Below, piece by piece: positions 35,158 through 46,036 of a DNA stretch of 64,000 bases. The stretch lies in NCBI RefSeq assembly GCF_042453785.1, contig NC_091665.1:27390501-27454500 (forward strand). The letters run 5' to 3'. The notes beneath the pieces were generated by a model. It ran no database searches. It was not told the DNA's origin and saw nothing but the letters and a program-made list of their open reading frames with translations. Both the position numbers and the translations under genes were made by a program. Each line of letters opens with the position of its first letter. The first letter of the stretch is position 1. This stretch comes from Malus domestica. Taxonomy: Eukaryota; Streptophyta; Magnoliopsida; Rosales; Rosaceae.

Positions 35158-35560
35158 TTTACGTGCACGTGAACAACTGTTCTTAGCATTTGCAAATAAG
35201 AAGATGCAACTATGCATACCAAAAAATAGTTGAGAGCACATAAAATTGGCATGTACTTGATAAAATTCGAGAAATTCACCGGAGTTGCATGCTTCAATGT
35301 AGAGTAGCTAGTGACATATGCCAAACCAACATATACAGTTACAAAATCATGGAAACAATACAAGGTTGTAGCTCCAATTAAGAATGCATTACATTATGTG
35401 TCAATGTTTACTTATTACATCAATTCTATGGTTTTGGCCAAGAGATTCCTAATGTTTTATTTAATAGATCTTTCCATGCACATCAAGTAATACAACAAGT
35501 TTCAGGGACTAATTAAATAGTGAAAATGAGGCGATCACAAAAGGGAACAACTTACTTCTG
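35158..35560. repeat. Third copy of the CLC upstream sequence
   Basis: Matches 16110-16560 (copy 1) and 45960-46036 plus 47482-47880 (copy 2), for example around AAGAAGATGCAACTATGCAT and TAATAGATCTTTCCATGCAC. It abuts a truncated CLC exon at 35583, marking a duplication breakpoint. Confidence 0.8.
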
Positions 35561-35582
35561 ATAATAAGAGACTAAAGTCTAA

Positions 35583-36040
35583 TCAGAATGCATATAGGAA
35601 AAAAAACATTTCCAGGCCGTATGCTTGCGGTGATGCTACTTCCAAGACAGAACGTTGAAGCATAGGATTGGACTGAGCAACTGCAGAACTGATGTTTTTG
35701 CCGTATGACATTCCTGTTGCTGCACCAATAAAAAGTGATGGAGCATAGTAGCCTCCAACTAATCCAGAGGCTCGACACAATGAGGTTGCACCTATCTTGA
35801 CCACCACCAACTGAAGCAACAAATCAGCTGAGAGGCCTTTCTCCAGTGGTCGAGATTCTAGCAAAATGTCAACACTCTCGAAACCCCGATAAAGAATTTC
35901 AGGATATGCCAATGCCATCAGCCCGATAGCCAAGCCACCCACGATAAGCAAGCACGAAAAAACCAAAGCAAAAATAGGCAATGAGTGACGGAAGTTGAGG
36001 TTCCACCCCAAATTGGAAGTGGGAGAGTAGCCCGACCCTT
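35583..36040 (-). pseudogene. CLC-e-like pseudogene copy 2, C-terminal exon
   Basis: The minus strand reads GLAIGLMALAYPEILYRGFE, VDILLESRPLEKGLSADLLL, CRASGLVGGYYAPSLFIGAA and SVLEVASPQAYGL. These are the later CLC helices including the GGxxAPSL-type filter block. At the 3' side the exon stops abruptly after AYGL and joins DNA of the upstream repeat. At the 5' side it runs into the sequence also found at 15141-15300, so the middle exons are deleted. Its exon 1 is at 45050-45429, separated by an LTR element in the first intron. Confidence 0.8.
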
Positions 36041-36196
36041 TGTAAGTCTATGCAAGGTTCCTTGACTTTCCGACCTGGGACAGTTTTTCACATCCTCCCG
36101 TGCCTTGTCACATGTTCCAGCACTCAAGCCAAACAGATAGACAACACACATTCCTATGTGAGACAATTCTTTAACATCCTCACAATGAATAACAAA

Positions 36197-36322
36197 AAAA
36201 CAAAAACATGTAAAGATCACTAGCAGACTACAATGCTAATGTATCTCATGAACATTTACAAAAACAAAAACATGTAAAGATCACTAGTAGACTACAATGC
36301 TAATGTATCTCATGAACATTTA
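36197..36322. repeat. Tandem duplication, about 62 bp x 2
   Basis: AAACATGTAAAGATCACTAG plus GACTACAATGCTAATG and CTCATGAACATTTAC occurs twice in a row. The copy-1 equivalent near 15325 has a single AACATTTACAATTTGTGTAA. Confidence 0.85.
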
Positions 36323-36695
36323 CAATTTGTGTAAAATTTCAGATAAAAGATCAAAACTTTGCAAACAAGCAAGCAAGAAAAGCAAAAATGGACAATTTGT
36401 TTGGGTTAAAACCTAAACTAGGGCTGTGGAGCAAGAAGGCCCAGAATCGGGCCTAAAAGAAGAGAAGAACCAAGATGCCCAGCGACAAGCCCAAACCACC
36501 GAAGGAGTCTTTCTCAGCAAAATTCAAGTCACTTGGACCACTTGCCTACCTACTCAAAGATCAAGTGGAGTAGACCAGCCAGCTATCAGCCCATAAAGTA
36601 CTTTACCATGGCAGTACAAGTAAAAAGTTGATGAGTCACTACCCTTCAAAGGCATTCGGGTAAGGACCAAGCTGCAGGCAGCTTCTCCAGTTGCT

Positions 36696-36703
36696 TATAA
36701 AAG
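36696..36703 (+). promoter_or_regulatory. LTR TATA box of the gag-only element
   Basis: TATAAAAG in TTGCTTATAAAAGGAGG, repeated in the 3' LTR at about 43849. Likely the element promoter. Confidence 0.55.
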
Positions 36704-37393
36704 GAGGAATAAAAGAAGAAAAAAGGACACTCAATCAACCAAACAAACAATCTTACAACTTGCCTCTTTCAGCCAAGCAAAGATCTCCAGAAAACTGAAC
36801 ATCTTCAGATTCTGCACCTTTTTTAGCTTTAGTCTCTCCGTAGAAAAGACAATTCTTGTCTAAGTAAAAAGATCTGCTACCTTTTCCCTGGATTTGCTGT
36901 AGTATCGATTCCCTCCCTTAAAAGTTAGCTGCCATCACCCTCTTTTTGCATACAAACACTTTGTAATCACAAAGAAAGGAATCTGCAAGACGTGTAAACC
37001 TTGCCCGACAAGGTTAAATCTTGCCCGACCTTCTTTGTTTAGTCTTTCAATAAATAGATCTGATAATATAATGAATACCTCAATGTTCATTCAAGTCATT
37101 TTCAGTCAGTTTGTTGTTAGAAGGTTTATTAGTTCTTGGATATGATCTTCCCGAAGAACTGATGATCTAATCAGATCTAAGTCTTTCTTTTTCAAGCATA
37201 CAAGATTGGTTACCTAAAAGTCCTTGGACTCAAGGCATAAAAAAGAACTTAATGTCGACTTAACCCATCCACGACAATCCCTTGATAAAGAGAGAAGTCC
37301 GAGTAACTTGAGGCGCAAGTAATCGACTTTCATATTTATTATGTTACAATCACGATGATACGCTTTAATTATTGAGTTTGGTCCTGAAAGTGA

Positions 37394-37748
37394 GCCTCAA
37401 GGCCTACACCTAAGGCCCCACAAAGGCACCTATCATGGCTAATTCAATCCTTCGAGCGCGAGTGATTAAGCTTAAATATCAGTTGTTCATCCTTGATAAC
37501 AATAAGTGTCAAACAATATGCTAAGAGTACTGAGTTAGTTTGTGATCGCATGCCTCAAGGCCTACACCTAAGGCCCAACAAAGGCATCTTTCACAAACTA
37601 ATTTAGTCTCTCGGGCACAAGCAAACAACTGAACATACTCATTTTACATCTGCCATGTTGAAGATGGCAGTGGCACGCCTGAACATCCAACATTGGTTTT
37701 TGATTGTGAGCCTTAAGGCCTACACCTAAGGCCCTACAAAGGCACCTT
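37394..37748 (+). repeat. 158-bp spaced GGCCT hairpin repeats in the LTR
   Basis: The roughly 38-bp motif around GGCCTACACCTAAGGCC begins at 37394, 37552 and 37710, exactly 158 bp apart. In the 3' LTR it starts at 44535, 44693 and 44851. In the nested solo LTR it starts at about 42665, 42765, 42921 and 43078. Each motif can fold into a GGCCT / AGGCC hairpin and is usually followed by a TCGGGC box. Confidence 0.9.
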
Positions 37749-37896
37749 TCATAAACTAAATTTGTCCTCCTATTGCAGCCCGCCAACAAGCAGGAGCCCG
37801 ACAGCCATACACGAACCAACATGTGCCAACTCCTTGGGGAGCTGTGTGCTCGAGCCAGGGACCCTTCCCAACGAAATTCTTGCCCGAACATAGTTT

Positions 37897-37914
37897 TGGC
37901 ACGCCCGGTGGGAC
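37897..37914 (+). promoter_or_regulatory. Primer-binding site of the gag-only element
   Basis: TGGCACGCCCGGTGGGAC, six bases after the 5' LTR. It is almost the same as the site of the Tat element (two differences in 18). The shared primer site suggests that both elements use the same tRNA and possibly the same machinery. Confidence 0.65.
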
Positions 37915-37929
37915 CTAGGGTTGTTTTGT

Positions 37930-39929
37930 ATGCCAAAAAAGAGAAAAACTCAAGCTATTAAGTTGAGTGCAAAGCATAGACCATCAAAAACCGTGCTGAA
38001 AATGACTGATAAACCAAAACATCTTCTTTCCCCAATAGGATCAGCAGTTTTGGAAAGCCCGACTTCACCTGAGAAATCGGGAGGAAAAATAACAAATGAA
38101 GACTTGCAGGCCACCATGGTGTAAGTATTAAAAAGCATGGAGAATCTTTCCCGATAAACTAGAGGGGAAGTGAGTAGACTCTGTACTTTAACAGGGCACC
38201 TACAAAGAAGGTTAGATCTGGAGTTTTCCACCCCAAAAGATAATCAATAAGCAATGGCAAACAAAGCCACCCTTATCAGTGAACCAGTCTTTCCCTTAAT
38301 TCCTTCATTTGAGGAAGAAAAATATAGGGAAAGAGGAAGGAGGGATCTGAAGGAAGCCAACAAGTCATTCAAGCTGTTCTAAAAACAGAATCGCCTAGCT
38401 TCCCAGTGCTCTCAGTAAGTAGTAGGGGGCAGAATGAACAAGAAATGACCAAGTACGGGATGCCCCTGACTATGGGGGAGTCCAGCGGGAAGGAAGAATC
38501 TGCCAGTACAGACAAACCTCTTCCTTATAGACCACTCTCAATGGTCAATAAGGGAGGAGGAACCAATTGGAGGAAGCCTGAACCTAGGAAGGAAGCACTA
38601 AGGGGCAACGATAGAGGTCAAGCTGGTAATGATCGAAGCTCGAAGTGGGAAACTCCTCACAACTTCCAGAATAATATGGCTACCCAACAACTCAGGGAGG
38701 AGTTAGCTGAGTTAAGGAGGGTGGTAGCTCAAAATGTTCAGCCTCGGGCTCGCCCGATGTTCAGGGTAACTTACCAAAAACCCTATCTCGAGTACATCGA
38801 TGAACAAAATCCATTCCCTCCCAACTTCAAGATGCCCGCATTCCCAACATTCAATGGAGAAGACGTCAGTGTATCCTCCAGAAATCACATTTTTGAGTTC
38901 TCCAACCACTGTGTGGCATATGAAGACAACCCCAACTACAAGTTAAGGTTGTTTGGGAACTCATTGGCCGAACTGGCCTCTCAGTGGTACTCTCTTCTAC
39001 CTCCAAATTCTATTGCCAACTAGGGGCAAATGGAGATGGCTTTTCATGAACAGTTCTACAGAATAGAACCAGAAGTAACTATCAACGATCTAGTTGAGGT
39101 GAAACAGTACGATCATGAGTCCACAGAGGATTTTATGATGAGGTTCAAGAAGACGCGAATGAGGTGCCAGTTCCTTATCAACCAGGCTCAGCTCATCTCA
39201 ATTACTCAGAGAGCCCTGAGATTGCCTCTGAGGGAGAAGTTCTATGATGTGCAGTTCAATGAATTGCAAGAACTGGTGATCGCTGCTACAAAATACGAGA
39301 AGATGTTGCTAGAGGAACAGCAGCTAAAACATTCCTCCAAAGCTCATCATTTCTATAAAAACAAAGCTGCAATTCATCATATAGAGTTCGAGGAAGCGGA
39401 TCTAGAGCAGATAGAGGGACGTGAGAGAGAGGAGATTGATGTATATGCAGCAGAGATGACTACGCCTTTCAAGCCATTAATAGTGAAAGGGCTGGTCCAA
39501 CCTGTCAAGGACCAGAAGATCGTAATGAATGATGGGGGATTCGTCCCTATGAAACCTCCTAAATACCAAAGCTACTCATTTGATCTGGCCAAAGCCCCTG
39601 AAATTTACGAAGAGTTGGTGCGGGCAAAAGTAATTGTGCCCAATGGCACCAAAAATATGCCTAAACCAGAAGAGCTGAAGGGGAAGAAGTACTGCAAGTT
39701 ACACTATACCTTCAACCATTCTATAACTAATTGTGTCCAATTTAGAGATTGGGTACAAGATCTTATAGTGAAGGGCAAGTTGCTGCTTGACAAACCCCAG
39801 GCCAACATGATGATCGATACAAATCCCTTCTTAGAAGCCTTAATCAACACGATCAATCTGACGGGGCCAAGAAGGAGTTTTCTCCATTCATTACTGAGAA
39901 GGAGGGGGATAAGGCCCGCACTGCCCTAA
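37930..39929 (+). pseudogene. Gag of the gag-only element
   Basis: The main frame (38406-39929) encodes the capsid core (YKLRLFGNSLAELASQWYSL, FHEQFYRIEPEVTINDLVEV, STEDFMMRFKKTRMRCQF) and a zinc-knuckle-like CKLHYTFNHSITNC. It then ends in a basic tail. A TAG at about 39021 replaces a Trp-type codon in an otherwise open frame. An N-terminal piece starting MPKKRKTQAIKLS at about 37930 is out of frame with the core, with stops near 38122 and 38155. The product would form particles. No protease or polymerase frame follows. Confidence 0.85.
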
Positions 39930-40139
39930 CATCCTAACACCAGTAATGGTAAAGAAGAAGGGACCAAGCAATCAAAATTGGGTCCTTAAAAAGATTGTTG
40001 GTGTGAAAAGAAATAAGAAGGGGGCATATAGTTGCCCGAATAGAAAAGATGGTGTGAAAGCTTCAAAATAATACAAGAGGCAAAAGAAGTGAAATCAAAA
40101 CATCATTTTCATTCCATGAGAAGAAGGGTTGCAATTTTG
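39930..40139 (+). other. Gap between gag and antisense gene
   Basis: About 200 bp where pol would begin in an autonomous element. No pol motif is seen, so the whole pol has been lost or was never present. Confidence 0.6.
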
Positions 40140-43100
40140 CTAGCTTATCAAATTCACATCTTTACCCAGATTAATTATTCTGGAGTGATAAGTCTGCATA
40201 ATTGTAAGAAGCCTATCAGGATCGGCCAAAACGGTATGGTTATTGACAAGTTGAGATTTGACATGCTCAAGCTCCGAATTTGCCTTTTTTACCTCCTCGA
40301 CCTGATGCTGGAGCGTGCCAAAGAGGGTCTTTTGTTTAGCCTTCAGTATAGCAAGCTGTCCTTCCAGCTTTTGGATCTCAGAGGTCAACACCCCAATCTT
40401 TTGTTCCGTCAATGAGCCTTCGTCTATCGGCTGATGAATACAAGCAGAAGTGCTGGACTCTTTCTCATGAAAACATCTCACTCGGTTGGCTTGCCTCTCA
40501 GCTTTCTGATGTTGATCTCGAAGGGCCCTCAGGTTCTCAAAAAATGAGATGAAGGGGTCATGCTGAGATTGTGATAATTGATCAGCCCTAAAGAGATCTT
40601 TCACAACCTTCTCAACATGGTGAAGAGCCTTAAGGCTGAAGGAAGATGTGAAGTCTTTCTCCACCCACTCTTGAAAGATTCGGCGTGACTCTTGGAAACT
40701 AGAGGACTCAGAAGTGCTCTTTGAAGATCGCAGCTTTGCTTTAAGCTGCCCGAATTCTTTGAAAAGCTCAGGCATAGCAGCATCTGAGGGGATAGGTGAA
40801 GAAAGAGGGGAGCGTACTCCAGTTTCCAAATGAGCTTCAATCTCCTTAAGAGGTTCAGCAGGAGAATGAACCTGAGAAGAGGGAGTATCAATGACTATAA
40901 GGGCAATGGTGGTCTTGGCCTTCTTAGGCTGAGGAGCGGGTGTTCCTATAACTTCAGGAGCGGAAGAAGCCTGAGGAAGCTTTGTTTTACGCGCCAGACG
41001 AGGGGGAGAGTTGCCCGAAACTCCTCCAAGAGCTTGCTGAAAAGTTAAAGGGGGCAAAAATCAGCGTGAGGATTGCAACTCGGGATACAAAAGCTCAGAA
41101 AAAAAGGAATAAACATACTGCTTCTAGTGGGGTAACGTCACTATCACCACCAGAGGGGGAGGGAACCATGCCCGAACCTTCACCAGAAGCCTATAAAAAC
41201 ATCTGACATAGGTAACAAGTGTTTAAAAGTCAGGTTTTGAAGACAAAGAAAAAGAAGAAATTTTTTACCTGAACAGGGTCTTGAGAAGTAGGAGGAGGCA
41301 CCTTTCCGACAATGGTGTGATCCGGAGACTCTTGCAGACTGATAAACTCTGGGACCACAGGAATTTCAAGAACTAAAGGTTCTTCGCCAAATGCTGTTGT
41401 TGTTGGTTGTTGTGGCTCATGTGTTGGGGATGGCTGGAAAGAGTAGAGACAAAGAGTGAATATGAGAAAAGCATAGTGAGAATTGGTGACAGGATAAATA
41501 CTCACTGAAGCACTGTCCTCTTCTACAAAATGTAACACTACTCCTGTCTTTGGATCAAATTGAGAGGTCGGCGTTACCTCCAGGACAGGAGGAAGAGTTG
41601 AAGACTTTAGAGTAGGGTTTCGACCAGTAGAAGAAGCAGAAACCCCCGCCTAAACTTGCAAAGAAAAAGGGGTCAGTCATTCACTACCAAAAAGATAAAG
41701 CTTGTGTTTGGATTAAAACTTGAACTTTTGGCTCAAAGGGGAGTTGGCCTAAAAGGAAGAGGGACTCGAAGCCCGGCCGAAGCCCAGAAAGCAGAAAAGG
41801 CCTTTTCTGACTTGGTGCAGCTCATGTGAACCACTTGCTCACCTACCCAAAGGCCAAGTGGTATAGACCAACCAGCTAATCAGCCCATAAAGTACTTTAT
41901 AGTGGCAGTACAAGTAAAATAGCTGATGAGTCACTACCCTTCAAGCTGTATTCGAGCAAGGTTACTGCTACAGGAAGCCAAGCCGAGTTGTCTATAAAAG
42001 AAGAAAGAGAAACCAGGAATAAAGACACTCAATCAATCAAACAAATACAAGCACAAACTCTGCTCAAAAGCCAGATTTGCCTTCAAACGAAGCTGTAGTC
42101 AGCCCAAGCCTTCATCCCTCTCGGGATAAACCTTCACTCAAGCCTTTGTAATAGCTCTGCTACCCTGTTCAACTCTTGCTGTAGTATCGATTTCTTTCTG
42201 TAAACTCATCTCCTTACCCCATTTCCTAAGCTTTCAAACCCCTTGATAAAGCACAAAGATAGGAAGTTGCAAGACGATCAGCCTTGCCCGACCCTCTTTG
42301 TTTTTTATCTTTTCATTCATTAGCCTAGCAATATGTTGTATACTTCCAGTTGTATTCAAGTTATTTAGTAAGATGACTATTAAAAGACTCTCTCAGTGCT
42401 TGAATCCGATTTGAATATGTCTTCATAGTTCAAACCAGATCTAAGTTCTAAGCTCTCGGGCATGTAAGATTGATCATTTAAAAGTCTTTGGCCTCAAGGC
42501 ATAAAAAAGAACCTATGTGGACTTAACCCATCCACGACAGTCTTTGATAAACAAGAAGTCCGAAGTTACTTAGGGCGCAAATAATCGACCTATTCATTAG
42601 TTTTATTTCTATTATATTATGATTATCATAGAACGTTTGAGTATGGAATGAATTCTAATAGGAAGCCTCAAGGCCTACATCTAAGGCCCCACAAAGGCAC
42701 CTATTTGGATTCATTTTGCTCTTCGGGCTAGAACGTTTGAGTATAGAGTTAATTCTGATAGGAAGCCTCAAGGCCTACATCTAAGGCCCCACAAAGGCAC
42801 CTATTTGGATTCATTATGTTCCTCGGGCTCGGGTAATCAGAAGTATGATGGTTATAAGATTCCTGAAATCAATGAAACAAACGTTATATGTTCGAGTATT
42901 GGTTTAGTTATTGACTGGAAGCCTCAAGGCCTACACCTAAGGCCCCACAAAGGCACCTGTCATAACTAACACGGTCTATCGGGCATATATACAACTAAAA
43001 CTTGACATCCGTTTTACATCTGCCATGCTGAAGATGGCAGTGGCACGCCTGAGCACTTAAAAGTTAATCTTGATTGTGGCCTCAAGGCCTAGACCTAAGG

Positions 43101-43796
43101 CCCCACAAAGGCACCTTTCAAAGTTAACTCTCTCATTCTTTTTCAGCTTTGCCCGACAAGCCTTGCCCGATAAGCCCGCCAGTGAAGCAGAAGCCCGACA
43201 GAAAGCATCAACAGGCACAAACCTCTCGGGGACCTGTGTGCTCGTCGGCCAGGAAACATCCCCGACGGAAATTCCTGCCACGAACAGCTTGTCCAAAGAG
43301 GATCAAGAATGAAGGATTGCACCTCAGAAAATTTAGCCCGAATGGGGGAAGCAGATGCCTCGCGGGCAGAGGGAAAGGAGACCTCAGACTGAGAAAATAT
43401 TTCTTCCCTTGCGGTCTGAAACAAGCAATCAAAGTTAATATTAACAAAGGAATGAGAGACTTGCGGAGAAGATTTAGGGTGTGGTTCATACATCTAACTC
43501 CTTAAGAGTAGCAGCTCGGAAAGCCTCTGCTTCCTGGCGCATTTCAGTCCTCAATGGATCATCTGGAGAAACCATGGTTGGTTTTTTGGAAGCTCGAGGT
43601 CCTGATCTCGAAAGAAAAAGAAATGATTAGTCAATAAAGGAAGATTAAGAACAGATGAATGAGGGTACACAACTCACTAGAAGATTTCTGTTTTCTTCTG
43701 CCCACCTGAGGGGCTGGAACAGTAGAAGCAGAAGACTTTGAGGCCTTAAAAGTCTGAGCTCTAGTTCCTTTCCTAGTAGGGGCTGCTCGCTTAGGC
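40140..43796 (-). pseudogene. Antisense multi-exon coiled-coil gene in the gag-only element
   Basis: Seven exons can be read on the minus strand with GT..AG borders: about 43796-43678, 43601-43492, 43415-43292 (continuing past the solo LTR to about 41685), 41649-41506, 41433-41269, 41202-41119 and 41036-40140. The last encodes about 298 residues: a Ser/Pro-rich part (APEVIGTPAPQPKKAKTT), then a coiled coil (LTSEIQKLEGQLAILKAKQK, HQVEEVKKANSELEHVKSQL) and a stop. Basic and acidic linkers fill the other exons. No PMD head is left: the 5' end is cut by the truncated LTR junction at 43797. The layout matches the tail of the antisense gene at 2508-5811. The nested solo LTR disrupts exon 3. Function unknown. 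Confidence 0.65.
41705..43286 (+). repeat. Nested solo LTR, 1582 bp
   Basis: Starts TGTTTGGATTAAAACTTG, ends CTGCCACGAACA, and is flanked by a perfect 5-bp duplication GCTTG at 41700-41704 and 43287-43291. It is related to the host element's LTR but clearly more diverged, with four GGCCT motifs (one extra, from a 100-bp tandem duplication at about 42625-42820). It belongs to a sister subfamily. It lies inside an exon of the antisense gene. Confidence 0.92.
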
Positions 43797-45028
43797 CTCA
43801 AAGGCATTCGAGCAAGAGCCAAGCTGCAGGCAGCTTCTCCAGTTGCCTATAAAAGGAGGAAAAAAGGACACACAATCAACCAAACAAACAATCTTACAAC
43901 TTGCCTCTTTCAGCCAAGCAAAGATCTCCAGAAAACTGAACATCTTCAGATTCTGCACCCTTTTTAGCTTTAGTCTCTCCGTAGAAAAGACAATTCTTGT
44001 CTAAGTAAAAAGCTCTGCTACCTTTTCCCTGGATTTGCTGTAGTATCGATTCCCTCCCTTAAAAGTTAGCTGCCATCACCCTCTTTTTGCATACAAACAC
44101 TTTGTAATCACAAAGAAAGGAATCTGCAAGACGTGTAAACCTTGCCCGACAAGGTTAAATCTTGCCCGACCTTCTTTGTTTAGTCTTTCAATAAATAGAT
44201 CTGATAATATAATGAATACCTCAATGTTCATTCAAGTCATTTTCAGTCAGTTTGTTGTTAGAAGGTTTATTAGTTCTTGGATATGATCTTCCCAAAGAAC
44301 TAATGATCTAATCAGATCTAAGTCTTTCTTTTTCAAGCATACAAGATTGGTTACCTAAAAGTCCTTGGACTCAAGGCATAAAAAAGAACTTAATGTCGAC
44401 TTAACCCATCCACGACAATCCATTGATAAAGAGAGAAGTCCGAGTAACTTGAGGCGCAAGTAATCGACTTTCATATTTATTATGTTACAATCATGATGAT
44501 ACGCTTTAAGTATTGAGTTTGGTCCTGAAAGTGAGCCTCAAGGCCTACACCTAAGGCCCCACAAAGGCACCTATCATGGCTAATTCAATCCTTCAAGCGC
44601 GAGTGATTAAGCTTAAATATCAGTTGTTCATCCTTGATAACAATAAGTGTCAAACAATATGCTAAGAGTACTGAGTTAGTTTGTGATCGCATGCCTCAAG
44701 GCCTACACCTAGGGCCCAACAAAGGCATCTTTCACAAACTAATTTAGTCTCTCGGGCACAAGCAAACAACTGAACATACTCATTTTACATCTGCCATGTT
44801 GAAGATGGTAGTGGCACGCCTGAACATCCAACATTGGTTTTTGATTGTGAGCCTCAAGGCCTACACCTAAGGCCCTACGAAGGCACCTTTCATAAACTAA
44901 ATATGTCCTCCTATTGCAGCCCGCCAACAAGCAGGAGCTCGACAACCATACACGAACCAACATGTGCCAACTCCTCGGGGAGCTGTGTGCTCGAGGGGAC
45001 CTTTCCCAGTGAAATTCCTGCCCGAACA
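43797..45028 (+). repeat. 3' LTR of the gag-only element, 5'-truncated
   Basis: Matches 36650-37890 closely but lacks the first 250 bp or so of the LTR. At the junction (CTCAAAGGCATTCG) antisense-gene sequence is fused directly to the LTR. One deletion therefore removed the LTR start, the polypurine tract and the 5' part of the antisense gene. A smaller deletion near 44996 removes about 10 bp. Confidence 0.9.
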
Positions 45029-45049
45029 CAATTGAGTAATGGGTAAAAA

Positions 45050-45429
45050 TCAAACATACAAAGTAGTTGAAGAGGATGACGCCGATTCCGGTGAGTAGAT
45101 CCACCAAGCTCGACGACAGCACTATCGTCCAGTTCCCTCGGACATGGCCTTGTACTCTGTTTTCATCTTCCCCCATCTTCTTGTTCTTCTGCTTTGTCAT
45201 CGTCATCGTTTTGTTGTTTTTGTTGCTGGGTTTGTTGGTTTTAAGGGAGGGAAAAAGGAGGTCTGAGAGTCAGATCTCTGCCATCTTCATCTTCCCCTTC
45301 TTCTTGTACCCAGCACTTGCATTTTTGGTGTTGATTGTTCTGGTTTGGGTGTTTGATGTGGGAGAGAATAGGAGGAGGGTTTTTCCCGGCGGTGATGAAG
45401 ACGGAGGAGGTGAAGAGGCCAAGGGACAT
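45050..45429 (-). pseudogene. CLC-e-like pseudogene copy 2, exon 1
   Basis: The minus strand reads MSLGLFTSSVFITAGKNPPP at 45429, then an acidic linker, then GNWTIVLSSSLVDLLTGIGV and ILFNYFV, in front of the LTR element in the first intron. Compared with copy 1 it has an insertion of about 70 bp near 45225-45300 and lacks the 140-bp tandem repeat. A further insertion of about 180 bp with a (TA)n run lies upstream at about 45445-45625. Confidence 0.75.
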
Positions 45430-46036
45430 AAATGGCGGTGGAAGTGGAGAAATTTTTTATTGCAACGGAAATACGGTGTACATCAGCTGTTTTTATATAA
45501 GTGGTGAAATTTTTTATTTTTTAAAGTTATTAACTGTTTTATATATATATATATATATATATTCCATCATTTTTATAATGATACGTGATGTAATGACAGT
45601 CATATTGAAAAATCTTTGGGCATTGGGGAAGCGCCGTATGCAGGTCATGCCTCCCATTAGCTGCTACACCAGTTGAGCCAACTGTTCAGTCCAATCACGA
45701 CCAACTAATGGATAAATGTCTGACAAAATAATTAAGTAAAATTCATATTAATATAAATTAATATACCCTAATTTCCTTTTCCTTTCATATTAACCAAATC
45801 AAGAGTTATCTTGTAATAGTAAATATAGTCCATGATTGGAAAAAAATATTTGGTGTATCAGATCGTGTTTTTGATATACTGAAAAATGCTCAACTTTATT
45901 ATTTATATTGTAACACCAAATATCCAATTAGAATCCAAGCTATGTTTGTATTCATAACTTACAGTTTACGCACACATGAGCAACTGTTCTTAACATTTGC
46001 AATTAAGAAGGTGCAACTATTCATACTAAAAAATAG

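Larger units (their letters stand above)
36398..37890 (+). repeat. 5' LTR of the gag-only element
   Basis: Starts TGTTTGGGTTAAAACC and ends TTGCCCGAACA. It has a TATA box at 36696-36703, three copies of the GGCCTACACCTAAGGCC motif spaced 158 bp apart, and a perfect 7-bp hairpin CTGCCAT / ATGGCAG at 37650-37670. Its 3' part is nearly identical to 43797-45028. Confidence 0.92.
36398..45028 (+). mobile_element. Gag-only (TR-GAG-like) LTR retrotransposon with antisense gene
   Basis: 5' LTR 36398-37890, primer-binding site 37897-37914, gag about 37930-39929, no pol, antisense gene 40140-43796, 3' LTR fragment 43797-45028. A perfect 5-bp duplication CAATT lies at 36393-36397 and 45029-45033. The same sequence without the insertion is at 15409-15413 in copy 1, an exact empty site. 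With no protease, RT or integrase it must depend on an autonomous partner. The primer-binding site and gag type match the Tat element at 0.9-14.6 kb. The LTRs look very similar to each other, so the insertion is younger than that element. A foreign solo LTR is nested at 41705-43286. Confidence 0.92.

Noticed and set aside
37394..43115. Regular repeats as a possible CRISPR-like array
   Set aside because: The motif sits in LTRs of a plant retrotransposon, spacers are about 120 bp and themselves related, and there are no associated genes.
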